Shown: positions 33,339 to 42,136 of the stretch, one piece after another
Layout: each line of letters begins with the position of its first letter
Position numbering within the stretch: the first letter of the stretch is position 1
Assembly: GCF_009765355.1 (NCBI RefSeq)
Contig: NZ_VTHK01000056.1
Span: 1-52,241, forward strand
Source: Amycolatopsis anabasis
Lineage (GTDB): Bacteria; Actinomycetota; Actinomycetes; Mycobacteriales; Pseudonocardiaceae
Direction of reading: 5' to 3'
DNA length: 52,241 bases
Position numbers and translations under genes: made by a program
The notes under the pieces: generated by a model
Told to the model about the DNA's origin: nothing
Databases searched by the model: none
The model's input: only the letters and a program-made list of their open reading frames with translations

Positions 33339-34967
33339 ATGTACCCGACCGTCGCCGAGGTGCTCGCGCTGCCGGTGCTCCGGCACGGGCGGCCGCACGT
33401 GGTCGCGGGCGCCGCCGGCCTCGACGCCCGCGTGCGCTGGGTGCACGTCGCCGAGGTCGCCGATATCGCGCACCTGCTCAAGGGTGGCGAACTGGTGCTG
33501 ACCACCGGGATCGCGCTGCCCGACGACGACGCCGCGCTCACCCGGTACCTCGACGAGCTGGCCGGGGTCCGGGTCGCCGGCCTCGTGGTGGAACTGGTCC
33601 GGCACTGGAGCGACAAACTGCCCCCGGCCCTGGTGGACGCCGCCGAGCGGCACGGCATCCCGCTGGTCACGCTGTCCCGGGAGACGCGGTACGTGACGGT
33701 CACCGAATCGGTGAACGGGCTGATCGTGGACGCGCAGGTGGCCGAGCTGAAGGCGGCCGAGCGGGTGCACCAGGTGTTCACCGCGCTGACCGTGTCCGGG
33801 GCGGAACCGGACGAGGTGCTGCGGGAGGTCGCCCGCGGCACCGAGCAGCCGGTGGTGTTGGAGACCCTGACCCACGAGGTGCTGGCCTACGACGCGGCGG
33901 GCACCGACCCCGGCGAGTTGCTGGACGGCTGGTCCGCCCGTTCGCGCGCGGTGCGGCTCGGCGAACGCACCGGTTACCACGCGGGCGCGGGCTGGCTGGT
34001 GACCATTGTCGGCGCGCGCGGGCACGACTGGGGGCGGCTGGTGATCGTCTGCGCCGATCCGCCGCCCGATCGGGACGTGGTGGTGGCCGAACGCGCCGCG
34101 TCCGCGCTCGCGGTGCACCGGCTGGTGGCCCGGGACGCGGACAGCCTGGAACGGCAGGCGCACCGCGCGGTGCTCACCGGGTTGCTGGCCGCGCCGGTGC
34201 CCACGGCCGAGGTGCTCGCCCGGGCGTCCGCGCTGGCCGTTCCGCTGACCGGGCGGCAGCTCGTCGGGGTGGCGATCCGCCCCAGCCTCACCGCGGCGGC
34301 GGCCCCCTCGCCCGCGCTGTCCGCCCAGGCCGTACTGCGCGAGATCGCCGACGCGACGGCGATCGCGGCCCGCCGGGCCCGGGTGCGCGCGCTCGTCGCC
34401 GCGGTGGACGACACCAGCGTGCGCGCGCTGATTTCCCTTTCCCCGCAGGCGAATTCCGATACCGTGCTGCGCCGCCTGGCCGCCGACATCCACCAGACGC
34501 GCACCAGCGCGCCGAGCGTGATCGCGGTCGGGACGACCGTCGATTCGGTGGCCGAGGCGCGGCGCAGCCTGGTCGAGGCCACCCAGGTCGCGTCGGCGGC
34601 GCTGCACGCGGGGCGGACCGCCGAGCTGCACCGGCTGGAGGACGTCCGGCTGCGCGGCCTGCTGCACCTGCTCGCCGACGACGAACGGCTGCGCGCGTTC
34701 GCCGAGCGCGAGCTGGGTCCGCTGCTGTCCCGGGACGTCACGTCCGGCAGCCGGTTGGTCCAGGCGCTGCGGCACTACTGCGAACAGGGCGGCAACAAAT
34801 CGGCGGCCGCGGCGGCGGCGCACACCTCGCGCACCGCGTACTACCAGCAGCTCGCCCGGATCGAGCAGGTGCTCGGTGTGCGCCTGGAGGAACCGGAGTC
34901 GATGCTCTCCCTCTACGTCGCCCTCCTCGCCCACGACATCGCCGCACCTGAGGGCGAAAGACCGTAA
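33339..34967 (+). CDS. PucR-family transcriptional regulator
   Basis: 542 residues; ATG with GGGAGG upstream. The N-terminal PucR ligand domain (1-125) starts YPTVAEVLALPVL and includes HLLKGGELVLTTG. The central part is a CdaR/GGDEF-like domain, and the C-terminal HTH_30 (NKSAAAAAAHTSRTAYYQQLARIEQVLG, about 487-514) binds DNA. PucR proteins commonly control purine or pyrimidine catabolism. It lies between the two halves of the pathway, so it probably controls both the divergent aminotransferase-mmsA operon and the transporter operon further downstream. Confidence 0.93.
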   Translation: MYPTVAEVLALPVLRHGRPHVVAGAAGLDARVRWVHVAEVADIAHLLKGGELVLTTGIALPDDDAALTRYLDELAGVRVAGLVVELVRHWSDKLPPALVDAAERHGIPLVTLSRETRYVTVTESVNGLIVDAQVAELKAAERVHQVFTALTVSGAEPDEVLREVARGTEQPVVLETLTHEVLAYDAAGTDPGELLDGWSARSRAVRLGERTGYHAGAGWLVTIVGARGHDWGRLVIVCADPPPDRDVVVAERAASALAVHRLVARDADSLERQAHRAVLTGLLAAPVPTAEVLARASALAVPLTGRQLVGVAIRPSLTAAAAPSPALSAQAVLREIADATAIAARRARVRALVAAVDDTSVRALISLSPQANSDTVLRRLAADIHQTRTSAPSVIAVGTTVDSVAEARRSLVEATQVASAALHAGRTAELHRLEDVRLRGLLHLLADDERLRAFAERELGPLLSRDVTSGSRLVQALRHYCEQGGNKSAAAAAAHTSRTAYYQQLARIEQVLGVRLEEPESMLSLYVALLAHDIAAPEGERP

Positions 34968-35041
34968 CCACCCGATCGGGATCTCAATGACACCCGTTCG
35001 GGTAACACAGGAAATCTCGTCGGCGCGCCGATAGCACCCTT

Positions 35042-35410
35042 ATGGCCCTATTCGCTATCGAACCGATAACGGCTTGTGCGCTAGCCCTGGCGTCTCTCGC
35101 CGGACCGGCCCAACCAGCCTCATTCGACCTCACCACGACGAACACCAAGAACGAAACACAACAGGTGTCGCTGACCTGCGACCCGGCGGGCGGCACCCAT
35201 CCGAAGAGCGGCGAGGCCTGCGCGGCGATCGCCAGGGCGAACGGCGACTTCGACAAGCTGCCCGTCCGCAGGCAGGCGTGCACGCTGGAGTACTCCCCGA
35301 TCACCGCCACGGCCAAGGGCAACTGGCGTGGCAAAGCGGTGGACTTCACCCGCGAGTACCCGAACAAATGCGCCGCGGACGCCGAGTCCAGCGGCGTCTT
35401 CAAGTTCTGA
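35042..35410 (+). CDS. Secreted subtilisin-inhibitor-like (SSI) protease inhibitor
   Basis: 122 residues. A hydrophobic segment ending near PAQPAS is the likely signal peptide. The mature part has the SSI pattern: GTHPKSGEAC, ACTLEYSPIT and GNWRGKAVDF, with four cysteines (46, 60, 80, 110) in the two SSI disulfide positions. By alignment with SSI the reactive bond is Leu82-Glu83, so P1 Leu suits subtilisin- or chymotrypsin-like targets. Oddities: no ribosome-binding site before the ATG and no basic residues at the N-terminus, while the in-frame codons just upstream encode RKSRRR without any usual start codon. Confidence 0.85.
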   Translation: MALFAIEPITACALALASLAGPAQPASFDLTTTNTKNETQQVSLTCDPAGGTHPKSGEACAAIARANGDFDKLPVRRQACTLEYSPITATAKGNWRGKAVDFTREYPNKCAADAESSGVFKF

Positions 35411-35420
35411 GCGAAGACCC

Positions 35421-35464
35421 GGTGCGGGCCCGCCGGTGCCACGGCGGGCCCGCACCTTCCTTTT
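35421..35464 (+). terminator. Strong intrinsic terminator of the SSI gene
   Basis: A perfect 15-bp stem (35421-35435 with 35442-35456), six-base loop, then TTCCTTTT. Ten bases after the SSI stop. It isolates the SSI gene from the transporter operon. Confidence 0.92.
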
Positions 35465-35625
35465 CGCCCCCGGTAACCACCGGGTAACGGCAGCTCAGGC
35501 AACACGCACACTGCTCACCAACCGGGGCAACGGTGAACACTGTGACTCTGCCCTCATGGGCCGGTGCCGCACAGGATGCTCGGATGGAACTCCAGTCGCA
35601 CGGCCCCCGACGAGCGGAGTGAGCG

Positions 35626-37212
35626 ATGACCGGACCGGCAGGCGCGAAAACGCAGGTCGAACATCCCGACGGCCGGGTCGAGCTCGGCGACGTTTCCGCC
35701 ATCGCGGGCAGCCGTTTCTGCAACGACGAACTGGCCCCGGTCCCGGTCGGCAAGCGGACCTGGACGACCTACAACTACTTCGCGCTGTGGATGGGCATGG
35801 CGCACAACATCCCCAGTTACGCGCTCGCCGCGTCGCTCATCGCACTGGGCATGGACTGGGTGCAGGCGCTGATCACCATCACGCTCGGCAACCTGATCGT
35901 GCTCATCCCGATGCTGCTGAACAGCCACGCGGGGACCAAGTACGGAATCCCGTTCCCGGTCTTCGCCCGGGCCTTCTACGGCGTCCGCGGCGCGAACCTG
36001 GCGGCCCTGCTGCGCGCGTTCATCGCGTGCGGCTGGTTCGGCATCCAGACCTGGGTCGGCGGTGAGGCGATCTACATCCTGGTCGGCAAGCTCACCGGCC
36101 CGGCCTGGCGGGACTCCGCGGTCGTCCTCGGCCAGCACTGGACGTTGTGGCTGTCCTTCGCGCTGTTCTGGCTGGTGCAGATGCTGATCATCTGGCGGGG
36201 CATGGAGGCCGTGCGCCGGTTCGAGAACTGGACCGCGCCGCTGGTGTCGGTCGGTTTCCTGGTCCTGCTCGGCTATGTGCTGGTCAAGGCGGGCGGGTTC
36301 GGCCCGATCCTGTCCGAACCGGGAAAGCTCGGCTGGGGCACGGACTTCTGGAAGGTCTTCGCGCCGTCGCTGATGGCGATGATCGCGTTCTGGTCCACGC
36401 TTTCGCTCAACATGCCCGACTTCACGCGCTTCGGCGGCAGCCAGCGCACCCAGGCCCGGGGCCAGGTGCTCGGGCTGCCCACCACGATGATGTTCATCGC
36501 GATCGTCGCGATCCTCACCACCTCCGGCGGGCAGGTGCTCTACGGCGAGCAGATCTGGGATCCGGCGAAACTGGCCGACAGGTTCTCCAGCCCGCTGCTG
36601 GTGGTGATCGCGCTCGTCGCGCTGGTGCTGGCGACGATCTCGGCGAACCTGGCGGCCAACGTGGTCAGCCCGTCCTACGACTTCTCCAACGCGTTCCCGA
36701 AACGCGTCACGTTCGCGGTCGGCGGGCTGATCACCGGCGTCATCGGGATCCTGATCCAGCCGTGGCGGCTGTACTCCGATCCGAGCATCTACATCTTCGC
36801 CTGGCTCGGTTTCTACGGCGGCGTCCTCGGCGCGGTGGCCGGGGTGCTGGCCGCCGGGTACTGGGTCGTCCGCCGCACCCGGCTCGACCTGGCCGGGTTG
36901 TACACCGAGGGCGGGCGGTACTGGTTCCGCGCGGGCTGGAACTGGCGGGCCCTGGTGGCCACGCTGGTCGGCGCGGTTCTGGCCGTCGGGGGCGCCTACA
37001 CCGCGCCCGGCAGCCAGGGCCCGTTCCCCGCCGACGGGCTGATCCCGTTCCTCAAACCGATTTACGACTACAGCTGGGTGGCCGGACTGGTCGGCGCGTT
37101 CGCCGTGTACATCATGCTTTCGCTGCCCGGCAAGGCCTCGGAAACAACGAAGGAGGACACAAGTGACCGATCTGGTGAGAGCAGGCTTGGTACAGCAGCG
37201 GTGGACGGGTGA
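35626..37212 (+). CDS. NCS1-family nucleobase:cation symporter
   Basis: 528 residues with about twelve membrane helices. The NCS1 signature is visible early (VGKRTWTTYNYFALWMGMAHNIPSY, residues about 41-65) and in LNMPDFTRFGGSQR, NVVSPSYDF and the conserved charged loops. The family imports uracil, allantoin, hydantoins or cytosine with Na+ or H+. The genes after it encode dihydropyrimidinase and beta-ureidopropionase, so uracil, thymine or a dihydropyrimidine/hydantoin is the likely cargo. Its 3' end overlaps the next gene by 50 bases. Confidence 0.93.
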   Translation: MTGPAGAKTQVEHPDGRVELGDVSAIAGSRFCNDELAPVPVGKRTWTTYNYFALWMGMAHNIPSYALAASLIALGMDWVQALITITLGNLIVLIPMLLNSHAGTKYGIPFPVFARAFYGVRGANLAALLRAFIACGWFGIQTWVGGEAIYILVGKLTGPAWRDSAVVLGQHWTLWLSFALFWLVQMLIIWRGMEAVRRFENWTAPLVSVGFLVLLGYVLVKAGGFGPILSEPGKLGWGTDFWKVFAPSLMAMIAFWSTLSLNMPDFTRFGGSQRTQARGQVLGLPTTMMFIAIVAILTTSGGQVLYGEQIWDPAKLADRFSSPLLVVIALVALVLATISANLAANVVSPSYDFSNAFPKRVTFAVGGLITGVIGILIQPWRLYSDPSIYIFAWLGFYGGVLGAVAGVLAAGYWVVRRTRLDLAGLYTEGGRYWFRAGWNWRALVATLVGAVLAVGGAYTAPGSQGPFPADGLIPFLKPIYDYSWVAGLVGAFAVYIMLSLPGKASETTKEDTSDRSGESRLGTAAVDG

Positions 37213-38005
37213 CAAGGAGTCCATGATCGCCGGCGCGGTGGACGCGATCGGCAAGGCCGCCTCCCAGGGCGCGCAGGTGGTCTGCCTGCAGGAGCTGTTC
37301 TACGGCCCGTACTTCTGCCAGGTGCAGGACACCGACTACTACTCCTACACCGAGGGCATCCCGGACGGGCCGACGACCAAGCTCATGCAGGAAGTCGCCG
37401 AACGGCACGGAGTCGTGCTGGTGGTGCCGATGTACGAGGTCGAGCAGCCGGGCGTGTACTACAACACCGCCGCGGTCATCGACGCCGACGGCACCTACCT
37501 CGGCAAGCACCGCAAGAACCACATCCCGCAGGTGAAGGGCTTCTGGGAGAAGTTCTACTTCCGGCCCGGGAACCTCGGCTACCCGGTGTTCGACACCGCG
37601 GTCGGCCGGATCGGGGTGTACATCTGCTACGAGCGGCACTTCCCGGAGGGCTGGCGCGCGCTCGGCCTGGCCGGCGCGAAGATCGTGTTCAACCCCTCGG
37701 CGACCAGCCGCGGCCTGTCCGAGTACCTGTGGCGCCTCGAGCAGCCCGCCGCCGCGGTGGCGAACGAGTACTACGTCGGCACGATCAACCGTGTCGGGGT
37801 GGAACCGTTGGGCGACAACGACTTCTACGGTCAGTCGTACTTCGTCGACCCGCGCGGCCAGCTCGTCGGCGAGGCCGCTTCGGACACCGAGGAGGAAATC
37901 GTGGTGCGCGATCTGGAAATGGGCAAGCTCGCGGAGGTCCGCGATCTGTGGGCCTTCTACCGCGACCGGCGGCCGGACAGCTACGGACCACTCGCGGAGG
38001 CGTGA
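37163..38005 (+). CDS. Beta-ureidopropionase (N-carbamoyl-beta-alanine amidohydrolase)
   Basis: 280 residues from a GTG preceded by GGAGG at 37152-37156. Nitrilase superfamily with the catalytic triad Glu44 (LQELFYGPYF), Lys118 (HRKNHIPQ) and Cys155 (ICYERHFPE). The RKNHIP motif is characteristic of beta-ureidopropionase and N-carbamoylputrescine amidases. It hydrolyses N-carbamoyl-beta-alanine to beta-alanine, CO2 and ammonia. It starts inside the end of the transporter gene. Confidence 0.92.
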   Translation: MTDLVRAGLVQQRWTGDKESMIAGAVDAIGKAASQGAQVVCLQELFYGPYFCQVQDTDYYSYTEGIPDGPTTKLMQEVAERHGVVLVVPMYEVEQPGVYYNTAAVIDADGTYLGKHRKNHIPQVKGFWEKFYFRPGNLGYPVFDTAVGRIGVYICYERHFPEGWRALGLAGAKIVFNPSATSRGLSEYLWRLEQPAAAVANEYYVGTINRVGVEPLGDNDFYGQSYFVDPRGQLVGEAASDTEEEIVVRDLEMGKLAEVRDLWAFYRDRRPDSYGPLAEA

Positions 38006-38007
38006 CC

Positions 38008-39399
38008 ATGCGGACCTTGATCAAGGGCGGCACGGTCCTGGACACCACCGGCGGGATCACGGCGGACGTCCTCGTCGAGGACGAGAAGATCGCCGCGGTT
38101 ACCGCGCCCGGGGTCTTCGACGAGGCGGCGGCCGACGAAATCATCGACGCCACCGACCGGTACGTGCTGCCGGGCGGGATCGACGCCCACACGCATATGG
38201 AGATGCCGTTCGGCGGCACGTTCTCCCACGACACGTTCGGCACCGGCACCACGGCCGCGGCCTGGGGCGGGACCACCACGATCATCGACTTCGCGGTGCA
38301 GGCGAAGGGCACCTCGCTGCTGTCCACTCTGGACAAGTGGCACGAGAAGGCGGACGGCAACTGCGCCATCGACTACGGGTTCCACATGATCGTGTCGGAC
38401 GTCAACGACACGACGTTGAAGGAGATGGAAACCTGCATCGACGGCGGGGTCGGCAGCTTCAAGATGTTCATGGCCTACCCCGGCGTGTTCTACTCCACCG
38501 ACGGCGAGATCCTGCGCGCCATGCAGAAGGCTCGCGAGACCGGCGCGACGATCATGATGCACGCGGAGAACGGCATCGCGATCGACGAGCTGGCCGCGCA
38601 GGCGGTGGCCTCGGGGAAGACCGATCCGGTGCAGCACGGTCTGGTCCGGCCGCCGGAATTGGAGGGTGAGGCGACCTCGCGCGCGATCACGCTGGCGAAG
38701 GTCACCGGCGCGCCGCTCTACATCGTGCACCTGTCCGCCGCGCAGGCCCTGGCGGCGGTGGCGCAGGCGCGCGGCGAGGGCCAGAACGTGTTCGCCGAAA
38801 CCTGCCCGCAGTACCTCTATCTGTCCATTGAGGACATGGCGAAGCCGGACTTCGAGGGCGCCAAGTTCGTGGCTTCCCCGCCGCTGCGCGAGAAGAAGCA
38901 CCAGGCCGATCTGTGGCGGGGGTTGCGCACCAACGATCTGTCCGTGGTGTCCACCGACCACTGCCCGTTCTGCTTCAAGGACCAGAAGGAGTTGGGGCGC
39001 ACCGATTTCCGGGCGATCCCGAACGGGATGCCCGGGGTCGAGCACCGGATGGACCTGCTGCACCAGGGCGTCGTGGCGGGCGAGATCTCGCTGGGCCGCT
39101 GGGTCGAGGCTTGTTCGACCACCCCGGCGCGGATGTTCGGCCTGTACCCGCGCAAGGGTGTGCTCGCACCGGGTTCGGACGCCGACATCGTGATCTACGA
39201 CCCGACCGCGCGGCAGACCCTGTCCGCGGCGACGCACCACATGAACGTGGACTACTCCGCCTACGAGGGTTTCGAACTCACCGGCAAGGTGGAGATCGTG
39301 CTCTCCCGCGGGAAGATCGTGGTCTCGCCGGCCGGTTTCAGCGGTAGCACGACCCACGGGAAGTTCCTGTCCCGCGACCTGTGCCAGTACCTCAACTAG
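38008..39399 (+). CDS. Dihydropyrimidinase / D-hydantoinase
   Basis: 463 residues. ATG two bases after the preceding stop, GGAGG upstream. Amidohydrolase fold with metal ligands His61 and His63 (DAHTHMEMPFGG), carboxylated Lys152 (GSFKMFMAYPG), His185 (MHAENG), His241 (VHLSAAQ) and Asp317 (STDHCPF). It opens dihydrouracil, dihydrothymine or 5-substituted hydantoins to N-carbamoyl amino acids, the substrate of the enzyme encoded before it. Confidence 0.95.
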   Translation: MRTLIKGGTVLDTTGGITADVLVEDEKIAAVTAPGVFDEAAADEIIDATDRYVLPGGIDAHTHMEMPFGGTFSHDTFGTGTTAAAWGGTTTIIDFAVQAKGTSLLSTLDKWHEKADGNCAIDYGFHMIVSDVNDTTLKEMETCIDGGVGSFKMFMAYPGVFYSTDGEILRAMQKARETGATIMMHAENGIAIDELAAQAVASGKTDPVQHGLVRPPELEGEATSRAITLAKVTGAPLYIVHLSAAQALAAVAQARGEGQNVFAETCPQYLYLSIEDMAKPDFEGAKFVASPPLREKKHQADLWRGLRTNDLSVVSTDHCPFCFKDQKELGRTDFRAIPNGMPGVEHRMDLLHQGVVAGEISLGRWVEACSTTPARMFGLYPRKGVLAPGSDADIVIYDPTARQTLSAATHHMNVDYSAYEGFELTGKVEIVLSRGKIVVSPAGFSGSTTHGKFLSRDLCQYLN

Positions 39400-39411
39400 G
39401 GAGCCCGCTCG

Positions 39412-40410
39412 ATGGATTTCGGCGTCGTACTGCAGACCGACCCGCCCGCCCGGGAGGTCGTGCGGCTGATGAAGGAGGCGGAGGACCAGGGCTTCCGCTA
39501 CGGCTGGACGTTCGACTCGCCGGTGCTCTGGCAGGAGCCGTTCGTCATCTACTCCCAGATCCTGGCGGCCACCTCGTCGATGATCGTCGGCCCGATGGTG
39601 ACCAGCCCCGGGCCGCGGGACTGGTCGGTCACCGCTTCGCTGTTCGCCACGCTGAACGACATGTTCGGCAACCGCACGGTGTGCGGGGTCGGCCGCGGCG
39701 ATTCGGCGCACCGGGTGGTCGGCAAGAAACCGGCGACGCTGGCGGGCCTGCTGGAGTGGATGCGCGCGGTCAAGGAGATGGCCGAGGGGCGCGAGGCGAT
39801 GCTCGGGGACACCCCGGTGCGGATCCCGTGGGTTCGCGACGGCCGCCTGGAAATGTGGATGGCGGCCTACGGTCCGAAGGCGCTGAAGATGGTCGGCGAG
39901 CACGCCGACGGGTTCATCCTCCAGTGCGCGGATCCGGCGATCGCCCGGTGGACCATCGGTTCGGTGCGCGACGCGGCGCGGGCGGCGGGCCGGGACCCGG
40001 GCGGGATCACCATCTGCGTGGCCGCGCCCGCCTACGTCGGTGACGATCTGGCGCACCAGCGGGAACAGCTGCGCTGGTTCGGCGGGATGGTCGGCAACCA
40101 CGTGGCCGATCTCGTCGCGCGCTACGGCGATTCCGGTCCGGTGCCGAAGGAACTGACCGACTACATCAGGGGCCGCCAGGACTACGACTACTCGCACCAC
40201 GGCCGGGCCGGGAACCCGTCCACCGATTTCGTTCCGGACGAGATCGTGGACCGGTTCTGCCTGCTCGGCCCCGCGAGCGCGCATGTCCAGCGGCTGCAGG
40301 AACTCGCCGAACTCGGGGTCGACCAGTTCTCGCTCTACCTGATGCACGACGACCGGGACCGGACCCTGCGGTCCTACGGCGAGGAGGTCCTCGGCAAGCT
40401 CACCGCGTGA
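39412..40410 (+). CDS. LLM-class flavin/F420-dependent oxidoreductase in the pyrimidine operon
   Basis: 332 residues, 12 bases after dihydropyrimidinase. Luciferase-like TIM barrel with MDFGVVLQTDPP, RTVCGVGRGDSA and MWMAAYGPKALKMVGEHADGF. Luciferase-like enzymes use F420 or FMN; the sequence here is consistent with the F420/TIGR03842-type group, but cofactor choice is an inference. It is the only redox enzyme of the transporter operon. Dihydropyrimidine dehydrogenase is absent, so it may reduce the pyrimidine ring or modify an imported relative. Confidence 0.88.
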   Translation: MDFGVVLQTDPPAREVVRLMKEAEDQGFRYGWTFDSPVLWQEPFVIYSQILAATSSMIVGPMVTSPGPRDWSVTASLFATLNDMFGNRTVCGVGRGDSAHRVVGKKPATLAGLLEWMRAVKEMAEGREAMLGDTPVRIPWVRDGRLEMWMAAYGPKALKMVGEHADGFILQCADPAIARWTIGSVRDAARAAGRDPGGITICVAAPAYVGDDLAHQREQLRWFGGMVGNHVADLVARYGDSGPVPKELTDYIRGRQDYDYSHHGRAGNPSTDFVPDEIVDRFCLLGPASAHVQRLQELAELGVDQFSLYLMHDDRDRTLRSYGEEVLGKLTA

Positions 40411-40458
40411 CCCGGCCACCCCCTTCCGGTATTTTCGTACTGTGCAGGGGGTGGTCGT

Positions 40459-40863
40459 ATGACCGAGCGAAAACCGCCGGGGGTTTCCTTCGACAGCTGG
40501 ATCGATATGCAGATCCGCGCCGCCGAGGAGCGGGGCGAGTTCGACGATCTGCCGGGTGCCGGGAAACCGTTGCCCAAGAACGACCGGCCGGGCACCGAAC
40601 TGGACTGGCTCGCCCAGAAGCTGTACGCGGAGCACCAGGACGTGTCCTCGCTCCTGCCGCCCTCGCTCGCGCTGGCCCGGGAGGTCGAGGATCTGCCGCA
40701 ACGGGTTCAGCGCGAACGGACCGAGGACAAGGTGCGCGAGATCGTCGAGGACCTGAACGAACGGATCCGCGACGCCTACCGGACCCCGCATCCCGGCCCG
40801 CCGATCCGGACCGTTCCGGTGGACGTCGAGGAAGTGGTCACGGCCTGGCGCGAGGCCCGGTAG
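40459..40863 (+). CDS. DUF1992 (DnaJ-C28-like domain) protein
   Basis: 134 residues with the DUF1992 motif: SWIDMQIRAAEERGEFDDLPGAGKPLP near residues 14-40, a short helical repeat often fused to J domains in eukaryotic DNAJC28, but no J domain here. The last 26 bases overlap the convergent serine hydrolase gene. The function is unknown. Confidence 0.88.
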   Translation: MTERKPPGVSFDSWIDMQIRAAEERGEFDDLPGAGKPLPKNDRPGTELDWLAQKLYAEHQDVSSLLPPSLALAREVEDLPQRVQRERTEDKVREIVEDLNERIRDAYRTPHPGPPIRTVPVDVEEVVTAWREAR

Positions 40864-42103
40864 GGGGCTCGTCGACAAGCGCCTGGTAGACGAGTTGCCG
40901 TAGTTGCTGGCGGAGCGGATGGGTGCTTGAGGGCAGCAACTGGGTGAAGAACAGGACCGTGATGTCCTCGGCCGGATCCACCCAGAACGCGGTGCTCGCG
41001 GCGCCGCCCCACGCGATTTCCCCGGCGCTGGACAGGGTTTTCGCCGCCACCGGGTCGAGCAGGACGGAGAAGCCGAGGCCGAAACCGTGGCCGTGGAACG
41101 GCATCTCCGCGAACAGCGGGCGGCCGAAGCTCTCCAGATCCGCGTTGCCGGGCAGGTGGTTGCGGGCCATCCGGGCGAGGGTGCGCGTGCCGAGCAGGCG
41201 GGTGCCGTCGAGTTCGCCGCCGCGCCGCAGGAATTCGGTGAACCGGAAGTAGTCGGCCGCGGTGGACACCAGGCCGCCCCCGCCGGAAAGGAGATCCGGG
41301 CGCCGCTTCGCCAAGTCCCCGAACCCGTCGTGGCGCCGCGCGAGCCGGGTACCGGGTTCCGGCACGTACAGCGCGGCCAGTTTGCCGAGGGAGGCCTCGG
41401 CCGCCTGGAAAGCGGTGTCGGTCATGCCGAGGGGGCCGAGCACGTGCTCGGCGAAGTACTCGTCGAGCGGCCGGCCGGAGACGACCTCGATCAGGCGCCC
41501 GAGCACGTCGGTGGCGACCGAATAGTTCCATTCGCTGCCGGGCTGGTGCACGAGCGGGAGACTGGCCCAGATCCGCGTGCATTCGGCCAGATCCTTGCCC
41601 GGCGGGGTGTCCCATTCGAACCCGGCCGAGCGGTACATGGCGTCGATCGGGTGCGCGTGGTGGAAACCGTAGGTCAGGCCCGCGGTGTGGGTGAGCAGGT
41701 GCCACACCCGGATCGGCTCGATGGCGGGCTCGGTGGCCGGGCGCAGCGCCGATCCCTTGGCGTAGACCCGCATTTCGGCGAATTCGGGCAGCCAGCGCGC
41801 GATCGGATCGGTCAGTTCGAACGCGCCCTGCTCGTACAGCACCATCGCGGCGACCGAGGTGATCGGTTTGGTCATCGAGAAAAGGCGCCACCGAGTGTCC
41901 GGTTCGACCGGCAGGCCCGCTTCCAGATCGCGTTGCCCGTAATGGGAAAGATGCGCGATCCGGCCGTGCCTGGCGACCACGGTCAGCCAGCCGGGCAGCA
42001 ACCCGTCGTCGACATAGCGCGCGAAATGCCGGTCGATGCGCGCCAACCGGCCCTGGTCGAATCCCAGTTCGGCCGGATCCGCCACCGCAAGATCAGTCGC
42101 CAT
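40838..42103 (-). CDS. Serine hydrolase, beta-lactamase class C/esterase EstB type
   Basis: 421 residues, ATG start. SxxK motif Ser76-Met-Thr-Lys79 (FSMTKPITS) and Tyr194 in NYSVATDVLG, where class C beta-lactamases have YxN; the YSV variant is that of EstB-type esterases. No signal peptide, so it is likely cytosolic and an esterase rather than a lactamase. The C-terminus overlaps the DUF1992 gene by 26 bases. Its neighbours give no substrate. Confidence 0.9.
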   Translation of the reverse strand: MATDLAVADPAELGFDQGRLARIDRHFARYVDDGLLPGWLTVVARHGRIAHLSHYGQRDLEAGLPVEPDTRWRLFSMTKPITSVAAMVLYEQGAFELTDPIARWLPEFAEMRVYAKGSALRPATEPAIEPIRVWHLLTHTAGLTYGFHHAHPIDAMYRSAGFEWDTPPGKDLAECTRIWASLPLVHQPGSEWNYSVATDVLGRLIEVVSGRPLDEYFAEHVLGPLGMTDTAFQAAEASLGKLAALYVPEPGTRLARRHDGFGDLAKRRPDLLSGGGGLVSTAADYFRFTEFLRRGGELDGTRLLGTRTLARMARNHLPGNADLESFGRPLFAEMPFHGHGFGLGFSVLLDPVAAKTLSSAGEIAWGGAASTAFWVDPAEDITVLFFTQLLPSSTHPLRQQLRQLVYQALVDEPPTGPRARP

Positions 42104-42136
42104 GATCTTGTTCTACCCGAGCGGCGACGGGCGCAC

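Noticed and set aside
39412..40410. LLM enzyme as RutA of the Rut uracil pathway
   Set aside because: The Rut pathway opens uracil directly and needs RutB-type genes, not dihydropyrimidinase; no other rut gene is present.
37981..40878. A 965-codon open frame on the minus strand
   Set aside because: Antisense to dihydropyrimidinase, the LLM enzyme and the DUF1992 gene, all of which have clear motifs; low-complexity composition.
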